A model generated the notes under the pieces. The model was not told the DNA's origin and did not search any database. It worked only from the letters and a program-made list of their open reading frames with translations. This document shows, in pieces, positions 17,621-26,817 of a stretch of DNA of 64,000 bases (its first letter is position 1; every line of letters starts with the position of its first letter). Source of the DNA: Methylocystis sp. Sn-Cys (lineage in GTDB: Bacteria; Pseudomonadota; Alphaproteobacteria; Rhizobiales; Beijerinckiaceae); the NCBI RefSeq assembly GCF_016745395.1, contig NZ_JAERVJ010000011.1:17644-81643 (forward strand). The letters are read 5' to 3'. A program made the position numbers and the translations under genes.

Positions 17621-18415
17621 TTAGGGCGCCGGAAAGAGCGTGTCGGTCTTTCCCGTCAGCCAATAGGCGGCGAGGCCCACCCATTCATGCGCCGCGAATT
17701 CGAGGAGCCCGAAGCTTCGCGACGCGTGGCGCGGCACGCTCCAGCCGCTCATCTCGCCGGCCGTGCGGTAATCGACGGGATAGGCGATCACGGGAAAGCC
17801 GGCCTTGCGGAAGATGCCGACCGAGCGCGGCATATGCATCGCGGAGGTAACAAGCAGCCAGCGCTCGCCGGGCTTGGGCTGCACGAGGTCGCGCGTAAAG
17901 GCGGCGTTCTCGAATGTGTTCCGGGATTTATCTTCGTAAAGCACGTCGCCCTGGTCGAGGCCGACTTCTCGCCAGAAACGCTGCACCGTCCCCGCTTCCG
18001 TATAGGCCGACCCGCGCAAGGCCGAGGTGCCGCCCGTGAAGACGAGGCGCGCCGTCGGATACTGCCGCTTCAAGGCGATTGGCGCGGTGAGGCGCTCCGC
18101 CGCTTCGGCTAGGGTGACACGGTTGCGCATGCCGCTCAGATTTTCGTCGACAGAGCCGCCGAGCACGATAATCCCATCCGGCGCCGGCATGTCATCGGGC
18201 GGCGGCGGAAAACGCGCTTCGAGCGGGATCGCGACGAGACCGGCGAGCGGCGAAAAGCCCATGACGAGCAGAAGGACGATCGCGCCGCCGGAGAGCGCGC
18301 AACCTGTCCTTTTGAAACGGGTGACAGAAAGTGCGACGCCGAGAGCGCCGATAAACAGCGCGAAATGCGTCGGCGTCGCGAGGAATTCGAAAATCTTGGA
18401 AAAGATGAAGAACAT
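17621..18415 (-). CDS. YdcF/ElyC family membrane protein (DUF218)
   Basis: A 264-residue protein with two N-terminal membrane helices (~10-30 and ~38-60) and a periplasmic DUF218 domain beginning PDGIIVLGG. Family motifs TGGTS, EDKSRNTFENA and LVTSAMHMPRS are present. Relatives such as ElyC act in envelope or lipid-carrier metabolism; the exact role here is unknown. It is convergent with the preceding regulator gene. Confidence 0.82.
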   Translation of the reverse strand: MFFIFSKIFEFLATPTHFALFIGALGVALSVTRFKRTGCALSGGAIVLLLVMGFSPLAGLVAIPLEARFPPPPDDMPAPDGIIVLGGSVDENLSGMRNRVTLAEAAERLTAPIALKRQYPTARLVFTGGTSALRGSAYTEAGTVQRFWREVGLDQGDVLYEDKSRNTFENAAFTRDLVQPKPGERWLLVTSAMHMPRSVGIFRKAGFPVIAYPVDYRTAGEMSGWSVPRHASRSFGLLEFAAHEWVGLAAYWLTGKTDTLFPAP

Positions 18416-18504
18416 GGGAACTCAGTGAGAAAAAACTTCCTCAAGCCAATGGCGCGGGGTTGGCGCCGAGAAGGGAGAGGAAGTCGAGCATCGATCGGTT
18501 CTCT

Positions 18505-18610
18505 GTCATTCCCGACGCTCGCGAAGCGAGCGATCGGGAATCCAGAACAACATTAGCGCTATTGAGGCTCTGGATTCCCGGTCGGGCTTTCAGCCCGCCG
18601 GGAATGACAA
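18505..18610. repeat. Palindromic repeat, GTCATTCCCGACGCTCGC family (unit 1 of 2)
   Basis: Arms gtcattcccgacgctcgcga and ccgggaatgac face each other around gaatccag/ctggattc. The second unit is at 62516-62605. It lies between the convergent-side ends of the YdcF and ETF-QO genes. Confidence 0.85.
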
Positions 18611-18631
18611 GACGCCCCAGCGGAAACGGCC

Positions 18632-20311
18632 TTACATATTCGGATAGTTTGGCCCGCCGCCGCCTTCCGGCGGAACCCAGGTGATGTTCTGCGCCGGGTC
18701 CTTGATGTCGCAGGTCTTGCAGTGCACGCAGTTTTGCGCGTTGATCACGAAGCGCGGATCGGCCTTCGCCTCCTCATCGCCATAGACGACTTCATAGACG
18801 CCCGCCGGGCAGTAGAGTCGCGCCGGCTCGCCATAGATCGGCAAGTTTTTCTCGATCGGAATCGACGGGTCGACCAGCTTGAGATGCACCGGCTGGTCTT
18901 CCTCGTGGTTCGTGTTCGAGACGAAGACCGAGGAGAGCTTGTCGAAAGCCGGCTTCTGCGTGAGCTTCTGATAGATGATCGGGGTGACTTCCGAGAGCGG
19001 CTTCAGGCAGGCATGGTCCGGCTTGCCGTGCTTAACCGTGCCGAAGAACGAAAAGCCGAAAAGCTCGTTCGTCCACATGTCGAGGCCAAAGAGCGGCGCC
19101 CCGAGGTAAGTGCCGAGCTTGGACCAGATGGGCTTCACATTGCGCACCGGCTTGAGGTCGCGACCGATGTCCGACGCGCGCCAGGCGGCGTCGTAAGCAC
19201 TCACCTCGTCATGCGCGCGGCCTTCGGCGATCGCCGCGGCCACATGCTCGGCAGCGAGCATGCCAGAGAGAATGGCGTTGTGAGAGCCCTTGATGCGCGG
19301 CACATTCATGAAGCCGGCCGCGCAGCCGATCAGCGCGCCGCCGGGGAAAACCAGCTTGGGCACGCTCTGCCAACCGCCTTCGGTGAGCGCGCGCGCGCCA
19401 TAGGCGAGACGCTCGCCGCCTTCCAGCGTCGGCGCGACCATCGGATGACATTTGAAGCGTTGGAATTCGTCGAAGGGCGAGAGCGTCGGGTTCGAATAGT
19501 TCAAGTGCACGACGAAACCGACCGACACCAGCCCATCCTCGAAATGATAGAGGAAGGAGCCGCCGCCCGTGTCGGACTGCAGAGGCCAGCCGAAGGAGTG
19601 CTGCACGCGGCCGGGATGGTGCTTCTCCTTGGGGATGCGCCACAGCTCCTTGAAGCCGATGCCGAATTTCTGCACGTCGCTGTTCTTGCAGAGATCGTAT
19701 TTGGCGAGCAGTTGCTTCGACAGAGAGCCGCGCGCGCCTTCCGCAAAGAGCGTATATTTGGCGCGCAGCTCCATGCCGCGGGTGAAGCTGTCCTTTGGCG
19801 TCCCGTCGCGGTCGACGCCCATGTCGCCCGTGGCGATGCCGAGCACCTCGCCCTTGTCGCCGTAGAGAATCTCTGCGCCGGCGAAGCCCGGGTAAATTTC
19901 TACGCCCAGCGCCTCGGCCTCCGAGGCCAAGAAGCGCACGACATTGCCGAGCGAGCCGATGAAATTGCCGTGGTTATTCATCAGCTTCGGCATCAAGATA
20001 TTGGGGATGCGGAAGCCGCCCTTTTCGGAAAGCAGCAGGAACTGGTCGTCGTGCACCTGCGTCTTCAGCGGCGCTTCGTCATGCGAGCGCCAGGAGGGGA
20101 GGAGGCGATCGAGGCCGATGGGATCGATGACGGCGCCGGAGAGAATATGCGCGCCGGGCTCGGAGCCTTTTTCGATGACGACGACGGAGAGATCGGGCGC
20201 GACCTGCTTGAGCCGAATCGCGGCGGCGAGGCCGGCCGGTCCCGCGCCGACGATCGCCACATCATAGTCCATGCCCTCGCGCTCAGGCAATTCCGTAATC
20301 TCTTCAGACAT
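18632..20311 (-). CDS. Electron transfer flavoprotein-ubiquinone oxidoreductase
   Basis: A 559-residue monotopic membrane flavoprotein that passes electrons from ETF to ubiquinone. The N-terminal FAD fold starts VAIVGAGPAGLAAAIRL, the central region has the family signature GCAAGFMNVPRIKGSHNA, and the C-terminus holds the 4Fe-4S cysteines in NCVHCKTCDIKDP plus an upstream Cys (YCPAGVYE). Full length. No etfAB genes are in the window. Confidence 0.95.
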   Translation of the reverse strand: MSEEITELPEREGMDYDVAIVGAGPAGLAAAIRLKQVAPDLSVVVIEKGSEPGAHILSGAVIDPIGLDRLLPSWRSHDEAPLKTQVHDDQFLLLSEKGGFRIPNILMPKLMNNHGNFIGSLGNVVRFLASEAEALGVEIYPGFAGAEILYGDKGEVLGIATGDMGVDRDGTPKDSFTRGMELRAKYTLFAEGARGSLSKQLLAKYDLCKNSDVQKFGIGFKELWRIPKEKHHPGRVQHSFGWPLQSDTGGGSFLYHFEDGLVSVGFVVHLNYSNPTLSPFDEFQRFKCHPMVAPTLEGGERLAYGARALTEGGWQSVPKLVFPGGALIGCAAGFMNVPRIKGSHNAILSGMLAAEHVAAAIAEGRAHDEVSAYDAAWRASDIGRDLKPVRNVKPIWSKLGTYLGAPLFGLDMWTNELFGFSFFGTVKHGKPDHACLKPLSEVTPIIYQKLTQKPAFDKLSSVFVSNTNHEEDQPVHLKLVDPSIPIEKNLPIYGEPARLYCPAGVYEVVYGDEEAKADPRFVINAQNCVHCKTCDIKDPAQNITWVPPEGGGGPNYPNM

Positions 20312-20432
20312 TTCCGATCCCTTTTCGCGTCCTTTTCGCGCAGCGTCGGCGGCACTCTAGCCTTTTTCTTCGCGGCGCGCCAAAACTAGGCCCTGGAGTC
20401 GGCGGATTGGGCGGCTCGGAGGCGATCAACCG

Positions 20433-20549
20433 ATGTTTTCTTGCCTCTCCTGGCCTGCCGCAGTCTGGTTGTTTATCGCGGCGACTGCATTGCACAATCT
20501 GGAAGAGGCGCTCTGGTTGCCGGGTCCGCACGAAAGCGCGGGCGCATGA
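20433..20549 (+). pseudogene. 38-residue HXXEE-type N-terminal remnant fused to the HlyD gene start
   Basis: The ORF reads MFSCLSWPAAVWLFIAATAL and continues HNLEEALWLPGP, which matches the first helix and H-x-x-E-E motif that open HXXEE-domain membrane proteins (normally ~150-190 residues). It then ends after ten more residues with a TGA that overlaps the ATG of the HlyD gene (ATGA). It could be a deletion remnant, or a tiny coupled leader ORF. The HXXEE match is by motif only. Confidence 0.45.
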
Positions 20550-21538
20550 AGCGGCTCGGCCTTCTCCTTGTCATTCTTATCCTTGCCGCCGGTCTTTGGT
20601 GGGGCCTCACGCGCAACAATGGGTTGCGGCAGATTGCCTTCCTTGGCTACGTGGAAGGTGAAACCCTCTACATTGGCCCCAATGAAGGCGAGCGGCTGGC
20701 GCAGCTCTTCGTTGCGGCAGGCTCCGTGGTGAAGCCCGGCGATCGGTTGTTCAACATGTCGACGACGCTTCTCGATCGCAGCCGCGCCGAGGCCGTCGCG
20801 CGCATTGGCCAGCTCGAGGCGCAGGTCCAGAACCTCCAGGCGGCCATTAACCGGCCGCAGCAGATCGCCGTGCTGCAAGCCGCGCTGGAGCGCGCCGAGG
20901 CGGCGCTGACCCTGTCGCGCAATGATTACGACCGCCAGCGTAAGCTCTTCGCCACCGGCGACATTCCGAAATCGACGCTCGACCGCGCCGAAATGGCGCT
21001 GAGGCGCGACGAAGCCAGCGTGAAGGAGGCGCGGCGACAGGTGGAGGCGGCGCGGATTCCGGGGCGCACGCAGGAAATCGAGGCGGCGCAGGCATCGCTC
21101 AATCAGGCACATGCGCAATTGCAGGCGATCGACATTCGCATCGGCCGCCAGAATGTCGTCGCGCCGGCCGGCGGGGTGGTGCAGGACGTGTTTTTTCGCC
21201 CCGGCGAAGTGGTCAACGCCGGCCAACCCGTGGTGGCGCTGCTGCCGCCCGAGAACCGCAAGGTGCGGTTCTATGTGCCGGAGCCGCGCCTCGCCGGCGT
21301 CCGGCTCGGCGCGCGCGCGCGGGTGCAATGCGACGGCTGTCCGGGGGATCTCTACGGCCGCATTTCCTTCGTCGCGAGCCGGCAGGAATATACGCCGCCG
21401 GTGATTTTCAGCGACGTCGAGCGGGCGAAACTCGTATTCAAAGTGGAAGCGCGGCTCGAAGGGAAGGCGCGGGAACTGCCCTTGGGGATGCCGGTTTCAG
21501 TGACGCCGTTGGCGGAAGCGGCGGAGGCGGGGAAGTGA
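20546..21538 (+). CDS. HlyD-family periplasmic adaptor (efflux)
   Basis: A 330-residue membrane-fusion protein with an N-terminal anchor (residues 4-21), a biotinyl-lipoyl half-motif (GYVEGETLYIGPNEGERL), a long coiled-coil hairpin (~75-190), the second lipoyl half (VVAPAGGVVQDVFFRPGEVV) and a beta-barrel end. The length and design fit YbhG-like adaptors. It precedes an ABC ATPase and an ABC-2 permease, so the three likely form one exporter. Its start overlaps the small HXXEE-like ORF. Confidence 0.87.
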   Translation: MKRLGLLLVILILAAGLWWGLTRNNGLRQIAFLGYVEGETLYIGPNEGERLAQLFVAAGSVVKPGDRLFNMSTTLLDRSRAEAVARIGQLEAQVQNLQAAINRPQQIAVLQAALERAEAALTLSRNDYDRQRKLFATGDIPKSTLDRAEMALRRDEASVKEARRQVEAARIPGRTQEIEAAQASLNQAHAQLQAIDIRIGRQNVVAPAGGVVQDVFFRPGEVVNAGQPVVALLPPENRKVRFYVPEPRLAGVRLGARARVQCDGCPGDLYGRISFVASRQEYTPPVIFSDVERAKLVFKVEARLEGKARELPLGMPVSVTPLAEAAEAGK

Positions 21539-21580
21539 GAAAGCCGCAACTGTCTTTGGCTATTGCCGGGAATCTCTCGG

Positions 21581-21698
21581 CGTCATGCCCGGCCTCGTGC
21601 CGGGCATCCACGCCAGGCAGCCGCGGCGCCGTCGCCACATCATCAAGGTCTTTGCAGCTTCGGGGCGTGGATGGCCGGGACAAGCCCGGCCATGACGG
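21581..21698. repeat. Palindromic repeat, GTCATGGCCGGGCTTGTCCCGGCCAT family (unit 1 of 6)
   Basis: Arms cgtcatgcccggcctcgtgc and ggccgggacaagcccggcca face each other and include the ccacgc/gcgtgg inner pair. Other units: 37370-37521, 44149-44289, 56115-56148 (half), 57878-57978 and 60005-60158. It splits the HlyD gene from its ABC partner genes. Confidence 0.9.
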
Positions 21699-21716
21699 CT
21701 GAGAGGCGGGCGGGCA

Positions 21717-22652
21717 ATGATAGAATCAGCGTCGCCCGATATTGCGATCGACGTCTCGGGCCTCACCAAAATCTTTGGGGAGAAGAAGGTCGTCGATAAT
21801 TTCACCCTGCGCGTGCGTCGCGGCCATATCCAAGGCTTCCTAGGCCCGAACGGCAGCGGCAAAACCACGACGATCCGCATGCTCTGCGGCCTGTTGACGC
21901 CCGATGGCGGCGAGGGGCGCTGCCTCGGCCTCGACATCCGCACGCAGCAGGACGAGATCAAGCGCCAGGTCGGCTACATGACCCAGGGCTTCTCGCTCTA
22001 TCGCGATCTCACCATTCGTGAAAATCTCGAATTCGTCGCGCGCATCTATGGTCTCGAGGCGCCGGAAGACATGGCGCAGTCGGCGCTGGAGCGGCTGGGG
22101 CTCACGGCGCGGGCGGGTCAGCTTGCAGGCGAACTCTCCGGCGGCTGGAAGCAGCGGCTGGCGCTTGGCGCCTGCATTCTGCCGGGGCCTTCGCTGCTTC
22201 TCCTGGACGAGCCGACGGCCGGCGTCGATCCGAAAGCCCGCCGCGATTTCTGGGACGAGATCCACCATCTCGCCAATGAAGGCCTCACCGTCCTCGTCTC
22301 GACGCATTACATGGACGAGGCCGAGCGTTGCCACGAGATTGCGTATATTCTCGATGGGAAACTGCTGGTCTCGGGCACGATCGAGGACATTATCCGCAAC
22401 GCAGGGCTCACGACCTATGTCGTCACCGGCGAAGGACTCGACGCTTTGGCGGCCGAATTGAAACATGCGCCGGGCGTCGACATGGTCGCGCGTTTCGGCG
22501 CGGCCCTGCATGTCGGCGGTCGCGATGCGCGCGCGATGGAAACGGTCGCCGCGCGCTACGCCGACGCCGCGCATCGCTGGACGCATGACCAGCCGACGCT
22601 GGAAGACGTCTTCATCGATCTGATGACGCGCAACCATCGGAACGGCCAATGA
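21717..22652 (+). CDS. ABC transporter ATP-binding protein (multidrug/YbhF-like)
   Basis: A 311-residue ATPase: Walker A GPNGSGKTT, Q-loop in GYMTQGFSLY, signature LSGGWKQRLALG, Walker B LLLDEPTAGVD and the H-loop STHYMDEAERC. A ~80-residue C-terminal extension follows. It pairs with the permease that begins at the ATGA overlap at its stop codon and with the HlyD adaptor upstream. Confidence 0.92.
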   Translation: MIESASPDIAIDVSGLTKIFGEKKVVDNFTLRVRRGHIQGFLGPNGSGKTTTIRMLCGLLTPDGGEGRCLGLDIRTQQDEIKRQVGYMTQGFSLYRDLTIRENLEFVARIYGLEAPEDMAQSALERLGLTARAGQLAGELSGGWKQRLALGACILPGPSLLLLDEPTAGVDPKARRDFWDEIHHLANEGLTVLVSTHYMDEAERCHEIAYILDGKLLVSGTIEDIIRNAGLTTYVVTGEGLDALAAELKHAPGVDMVARFGAALHVGGRDARAMETVAARYADAAHRWTHDQPTLEDVFIDLMTRNHRNGQ

Positions 22653-23830
22653 CGGAAGCGCCGAGGCACATGGATGCGCGGCCCGCGCGGCGGGGACGCC
22701 TCGCGCAATCCTGGCAGCGGCTCGTCGCCATGTTCGTGAAAGAGTTTATTCAGCTCCGCCGCGACCGGCCGACGCTCGGCATGATCGTGGGCATTCCGCT
22801 CATGCAATTGCTGCTCTTCGGCTTTGCGATCAACACGGACCCAAAGCATTTGCCCACTGCAGTGCTGATGAGCGACGACAGCCCGATTGCCCGCGCGCTC
22901 CTCGGCGCTTTGCGGGCGACAGACTATTTCGACGTCAAATATGTCGCGAAGGGAGAGGAGGACGCCGATGCGTTGATCCTTTCCAACCGCGCGCTCTTCG
23001 TCATCCAGATCCCGCCGGATTTCTCGCGCCGGCTGGTGCGCGGCGAGCGTCCTTCGCTCCTTGTCATTGCCGACGCCACAGACCCCACGGCGACCATCGG
23101 CGCCGTTGCGGCGGCCGCCGGCGCCGCCAATCAAGCGCTCGATCGCGAGCTTACCGGACCGCTCGCGTCACTCGCTCAAAATGCGCCGCCCTTCGATTTG
23201 CAGGTGCAGCGACGCTACAATCCGGCGGGCGAGGCGCGCCGTAATATCGTGCCGGGGCTCATCGGCACCATCCTCACCATGACGATGCTGATCTATACGG
23301 CGCTGTCGGTCACGCGCGAGACGGAGCGCGGCACGATGGAAGCGCTGCTCGCCATGCCGGTGAAGCCCGTTGAAATCATGCTCGGCAAGATCACGCCCTA
23401 TGTTTTGGTTGGCGCCGTGCAAATGGCGACGATTCTGATCGTTGCGCGCTTTCTCTTTCAAGTGCCCATCGTCGGCTCGCTCTTCGTGCTCGTGCCGCTG
23501 ACGCTGCTGTTCATCATCGCCAATCTGTCGATGGGCTATACGCTGTCGACCATCGCCGAGAATCAGCTCCAGGCGATTCAGATGACCTTCTTTTTCTTCC
23601 TGCCGAGCATGTTGCTCTCGGGCTTCCTCTTTCCCTTCTATGGCATGCCGGTCTGGGCGCAATATATCGGCGAGGCGCTGCCGCTCACCCATTTTTTGCG
23701 AATCGTGCGCGCTGTGATGTTGAAAGGCTCGGGCTTCGTCGATCTCGCGACGGACGCCGGCGCATTGGCGCTGTTCGCGCTTGTCGCAATGAGCATTGCC
23801 GTCATGCGCTTCCGCCAGACGCTGGATTGA
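22649..23830 (+). CDS. ABC-2 type permease
   Basis: A 393-residue permease: one N-terminal helix (~45-65), a large periplasmic domain (~70-210) and five C-terminal membrane helices. The end of the domain carries the ABC-2 features LSGFLFPFYGMPVWAQYIGEALPLTHFLRIVRA. The start overlaps the ATPase stop by 4 bases, so they are coupled. The closest known arrangement is YbhGFSR, but only one permease gene is present, which would have to form a homodimer. Confidence 0.9.
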   Translation: MTEAPRHMDARPARRGRLAQSWQRLVAMFVKEFIQLRRDRPTLGMIVGIPLMQLLLFGFAINTDPKHLPTAVLMSDDSPIARALLGALRATDYFDVKYVAKGEEDADALILSNRALFVIQIPPDFSRRLVRGERPSLLVIADATDPTATIGAVAAAAGAANQALDRELTGPLASLAQNAPPFDLQVQRRYNPAGEARRNIVPGLIGTILTMTMLIYTALSVTRETERGTMEALLAMPVKPVEIMLGKITPYVLVGAVQMATILIVARFLFQVPIVGSLFVLVPLTLLFIIANLSMGYTLSTIAENQLQAIQMTFFFFLPSMLLSGFLFPFYGMPVWAQYIGEALPLTHFLRIVRAVMLKGSGFVDLATDAGALALFALVAMSIAVMRFRQTLD

Positions 23831-23873
23831 CGGATGGCCGCGGACGCCTAACATTGAGACCATGGAGGCAGCC

Positions 23874-24083
23874 ATGACGAAGCCAGAAGCCGACCCGATC
23901 ACGCGCTTCAACACGATTTGGAAAGTTGCATTCGTTCTCGCGCTGCTTCTCGGCGCCTATAATCTCTGGTCCTTCTTCAACAGCAGCCGCTATCAGGCCC
24001 TCTGCGGCGCCTCTTATTGGGAGTTGAGCCGCGCGCAGCTCGACGGCTGCCTGGAGCAGAAGCAAAATCTGGAAGGCAAATAG
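23874..24083 (+). CDS. Small single-pass membrane protein
   Basis: A 69-residue protein with a polar start, one helix (WKVAFVLALLLGAYNLWSFF) and a tail with two cysteines (ALCGASYWELSRAQLDGCLEQ). Not a family I recognise. The start is the second ATG, at 23874, because GGAG lies 9 bases before it; an in-frame ATG at 23862 is possible. It follows the ABC-2 permease on the same strand and may be part of that transcript. Confidence 0.6.
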   Translation: MTKPEADPITRFNTIWKVAFVLALLLGAYNLWSFFNSSRYQALCGASYWELSRAQLDGCLEQKQNLEGK

Positions 24084-24103
24084 GTCCGCGAGGGGAAATC
24101 GCG

Positions 24104-24529
24104 ATGGGCAAGACTTTCGCTTACGCCATTTGCTGTGCGCTTATGCCGGCGGCGGCTGGCGCCACCGAGATTCACCTCGATTGCGCGCGGTCGAACCAGA
24201 CGGCGATGGTCGATATCGACACCGACCGGCAGTTTTTGCAGATCATGTGGGGCGAAGGCGTCGCCGAGGAATATAAGCAGGGCGACTCCTATATTTCCGG
24301 GCCGGACAAATACGGGCGCAAGGAGAAGGTCGTCTATGTGATGGGTCTCGACAAGAGCCTCGTCACCTTCGGCACGGATCGGCTCTGCATGGAGGACGGC
24401 GCCAAAAAATGCCGCGAGCAACACGTGCGCAACACACTTGACGTCGCGCGCGGCGAAATGAAATACGATAACGGCGACGAGATCGCCGTTCTGACCTGCC
24501 ATCCCGCGCCGCCGGGGCGGCGGTTTTAG
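24104..24529 (+). CDS. Hypothetical exported protein
   Basis: A 141-residue protein with a signal peptide (cleavage near AAAGATE) and a small beta-rich body with four cysteines (LDCARS, RLCMEDG, KKCREQH, LTCHP). I recognise no family. It starts 20 bases after the preceding small membrane-protein gene, suggesting a shared transcript. Confidence 0.55.
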   Translation: MGKTFAYAICCALMPAAAGATEIHLDCARSNQTAMVDIDTDRQFLQIMWGEGVAEEYKQGDSYISGPDKYGRKEKVVYVMGLDKSLVTFGTDRLCMEDGAKKCREQHVRNTLDVARGEMKYDNGDEIAVLTCHPAPPGRRF

Positions 24530-24626
24530 GCGTAAAACCGCGCTCCCAGCTTCTGACGGGCCCACTTTCATCCGGAAAGGCTGCGGCGTCGTAAGTCGCG
24601 CAGCTCCCTCCGTGACAAGGGCCCCT

Positions 24627-26249
24627 ATGATTCGCCTGGAAAACATCAGCAAGCAGAACGGCTCCCAGATTCTCTTCGTCGAGGCGTCGGCGGCGCTCCT
24701 GAAAGGGGAAAAAGCCGGCCTCGTCGGCCCGAACGGCGCCGGCAAGACGACGCTGTTTCGGATGATCTCGGGCCGCGAGCTGCCAGACGAAGGCCAGGTC
24801 TCGACCGATCGCGGGGTCACGATCGGCTATTTCAATCAGGAGGTCGGCGAAATGTCGGGCCGCAGCGCCGTGGCCGAGGTGATGGACGGGGCGGGGCCCG
24901 TCAGCATCGTCGCCGCTGAGCTGCGGGAGCTCGAGGCGGCCATGGCCGATCCCGACCGCGCCGACGATATGGACGCGATCATCGAACGCTATGGCGAAGT
25001 GCAGGGCCGCTTCGAGGAACTCGACGGCTATGCGCTGGACGGGCGCGCGCGCGAGGTCCTCGCCGGCCTCAACTTCAGCCAGGAGATGATGGACGGTGAC
25101 GTCGGCGCGCTGTCGGGCGGATGGAAGATGCGCGTCGCGCTCGCCCGCATCCTGCTCATGCGGCCGGACGCCATGTTGCTCGACGAGCCGAGCAACCATC
25201 TCGACATCGAAAGCCTCATCTGGCTCGAGGCGTTTCTGAAAGGCTATGAGGGCGCGCTGCTGATGACCTCGCATGATCGCGAATTCATGAATCGCATCGT
25301 CGATAAGGTCATTGAGATCGACGGCGGCGCGCTGAATACCTATTCCGGCGATTATGAATTCTACGAGCAGCAGCGTGCGCTGAACGAAAAGCAGCAGCAG
25401 GCGCAATTCGAGCGTCAGCAGGCGATGCTCGCCAAGGAGATCAAATTCATCGAGCGCTTCAAGGCGCGCGCCTCGCACGCGGCGCAGGTGCAGAGCCGCG
25501 TGAAGAAGCTCGACAAGATCGAGAAGATCGAGCCGCCGAAGCGCCGCCAGACCATACTCTTCGAATTCCGGCCCGCGCCGCGCTCGGGAGAGGATGTCGC
25601 GACGCTGAAGAGCGTGCACAAGAGCTACGGCAGCCGGCGCATCTATGAAGGGCTCGATTTCGCGGTGCGCCGCAAGGAACGCTGGGCCGTGATGGGCGTC
25701 AACGGGGCCGGGAAATCGACGCTTCTCAAGCTCATCGCAGGCGCGGCGCAGCCGGACGACGGCGCGGTGACGATCGGCGCCAGCGTGAAAATGGGTTATT
25801 TCGCCCAGCACGCCATGGAGCTTCTCGACGGCGACCGCACGGTTTTCGAGGAGCTGGAATACACTTTTCCGCAGGCGGGGCAGGGGTCGCTGCGCACGCT
25901 CGCTGGCTGTTTTGGGTTTTCGGGCGACGACGCGGAGAAGAAGTGCAATTTTCTCTCTGGCGGTGAGAAGGCGCGGCTCGTCATGGCCAAGATGCTGTAC
26001 GATCCGCCGAACTTTCTCGTGCTCGACGAGCCCACCAACCATCTCGATCTCGCGACGAAAGAGATGCTCATCGCCGCGCTCGCCGAATATGAGGGCGCGA
26101 TGCTGTTCGTCTCGCATGATCGCCGCTTCCTGGGGGCGCTTTCAAATCGCGTTCTCGAGCTGACGCCCGAGGGCGTTCATAAATATGATGGGGGCTATAC
26201 GGAATATGTTGCGCGCGCGGGCTATGAAGCGCCGGGATTGCACGATTGA
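24627..26249 (+). CDS. ABC-F family ATPase (ribosome-associated type)
   Basis: A 540-residue soluble protein with two fused ATP-binding cassettes and no membrane domain. First cassette: Walker A GPNGAGKTT, signature LSGGWKMRVALAR, Walker B MLLDEPSNHLDIE. Second: Walker A GVNGAGKST, signature LSGGEKARLVMAK, Walker B LVLDEPTNHLDL. The linker region (~250-320) is charged and Gln-rich, as in ABC-F proteins that act on the ribosome. It resembles YheS/Uup rather than a transporter. The ATG at 24627 is chosen over the GTG at 24612. Confidence 0.9.
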   Translation: MIRLENISKQNGSQILFVEASAALLKGEKAGLVGPNGAGKTTLFRMISGRELPDEGQVSTDRGVTIGYFNQEVGEMSGRSAVAEVMDGAGPVSIVAAELRELEAAMADPDRADDMDAIIERYGEVQGRFEELDGYALDGRAREVLAGLNFSQEMMDGDVGALSGGWKMRVALARILLMRPDAMLLDEPSNHLDIESLIWLEAFLKGYEGALLMTSHDREFMNRIVDKVIEIDGGALNTYSGDYEFYEQQRALNEKQQQAQFERQQAMLAKEIKFIERFKARASHAAQVQSRVKKLDKIEKIEPPKRRQTILFEFRPAPRSGEDVATLKSVHKSYGSRRIYEGLDFAVRRKERWAVMGVNGAGKSTLLKLIAGAAQPDDGAVTIGASVKMGYFAQHAMELLDGDRTVFEELEYTFPQAGQGSLRTLAGCFGFSGDDAEKKCNFLSGGEKARLVMAKMLYDPPNFLVLDEPTNHLDLATKEMLIAALAEYEGAMLFVSHDRRFLGALSNRVLELTPEGVHKYDGGYTEYVARAGYEAPGLHD

Positions 26250-26283
26250 CCGGCGCGGCTTCTTCTTGGAACTATTATAAAAA

Positions 26284-26298
26284 GCTCAATATTTGAGC
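26284..26298 (-). terminator. Possible weak terminator hairpin
   Basis: GCTCAA and TTGAGC form a 6-bp stem with a 3-base loop. On the minus strand it is followed by TTTTTATAATAG, so it could end minus-strand transcription. There is no minus-strand gene close upstream, so its role is unclear. Confidence 0.3.
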
Positions 26299-26449
26299 GC
26301 TCCGCCCGCTTGGCTAAATCTCGGACATGCGCCACTATGTTGCGTGTCTATATAGCGCTGGCGGGCGGCCTCCAAAGCTGGGCCGGGAGAGAAGATCGGA
26401 CGCTGCTCTCTTGACCATCGGCGCGCAACCTTGATGACGGAACGCATCC

Positions 26450-26767
26450 ATGACCGATCTGGTTGAACAACGCGCCTTACAGTCCACGCAAACGCTTCCC
26501 GGCGCCGCCCCCGCCGAAGAGCAACCCAACGCTTTTGCGAGCGGCGTCGCTCTTCAAGACACGACTGTCCTGATCCATGTGCGCTTCCGGCCGGATGGCA
26601 AGGTTTGGGAAATCGCCGAATGCCCCGACAGCATGGATAAGGACGAATGGTTCAAGCGGCTTTGCGCCCGCGCGGGTGATAAGTTCCAGACGCGCTGCGG
26701 CGCACGCGGACTCTTCCGCCTGTCGCTCGCGCAACTCGAGGCGCTGAAAGCGCCTATTCTCCACTGA
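26450..26767 (+). CDS. Hypothetical protein
   Basis: A 105-residue soluble protein. A polar Gln/Ala-rich leader (1-35) precedes a compact part with TTVLIHVRFRPDGKVWEIAE and two cysteines (RLCARAG, TRCGARG). I do not recognise the family. It ends just before a symmetrical terminator shared with the convergent ArsR gene. Confidence 0.5.
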   Translation: MTDLVEQRALQSTQTLPGAAPAEEQPNAFASGVALQDTTVLIHVRFRPDGKVWEIAECPDSMDKDEWFKRLCARAGDKFQTRCGARGLFRLSLAQLEALKAPILH

Positions 26768-26777
26768 TTAAGAAGAA

Positions 26778-26806
26778 AGCGCGGCGGCGCGTTGCGTCGC
26801 CGCGCT
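26778..26806. terminator. Symmetrical hairpin between convergent genes
   Basis: A perfect 9-bp stem, AGCGCGGCG against CGCCGCGCT, with an 11-base loop. It lies between two convergent stop codons. No long T run follows on either strand, so it may be an attenuating or Rho-assisted site. Confidence 0.6.
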
Positions 26807-26817
26807 GCCTGCGCGTG

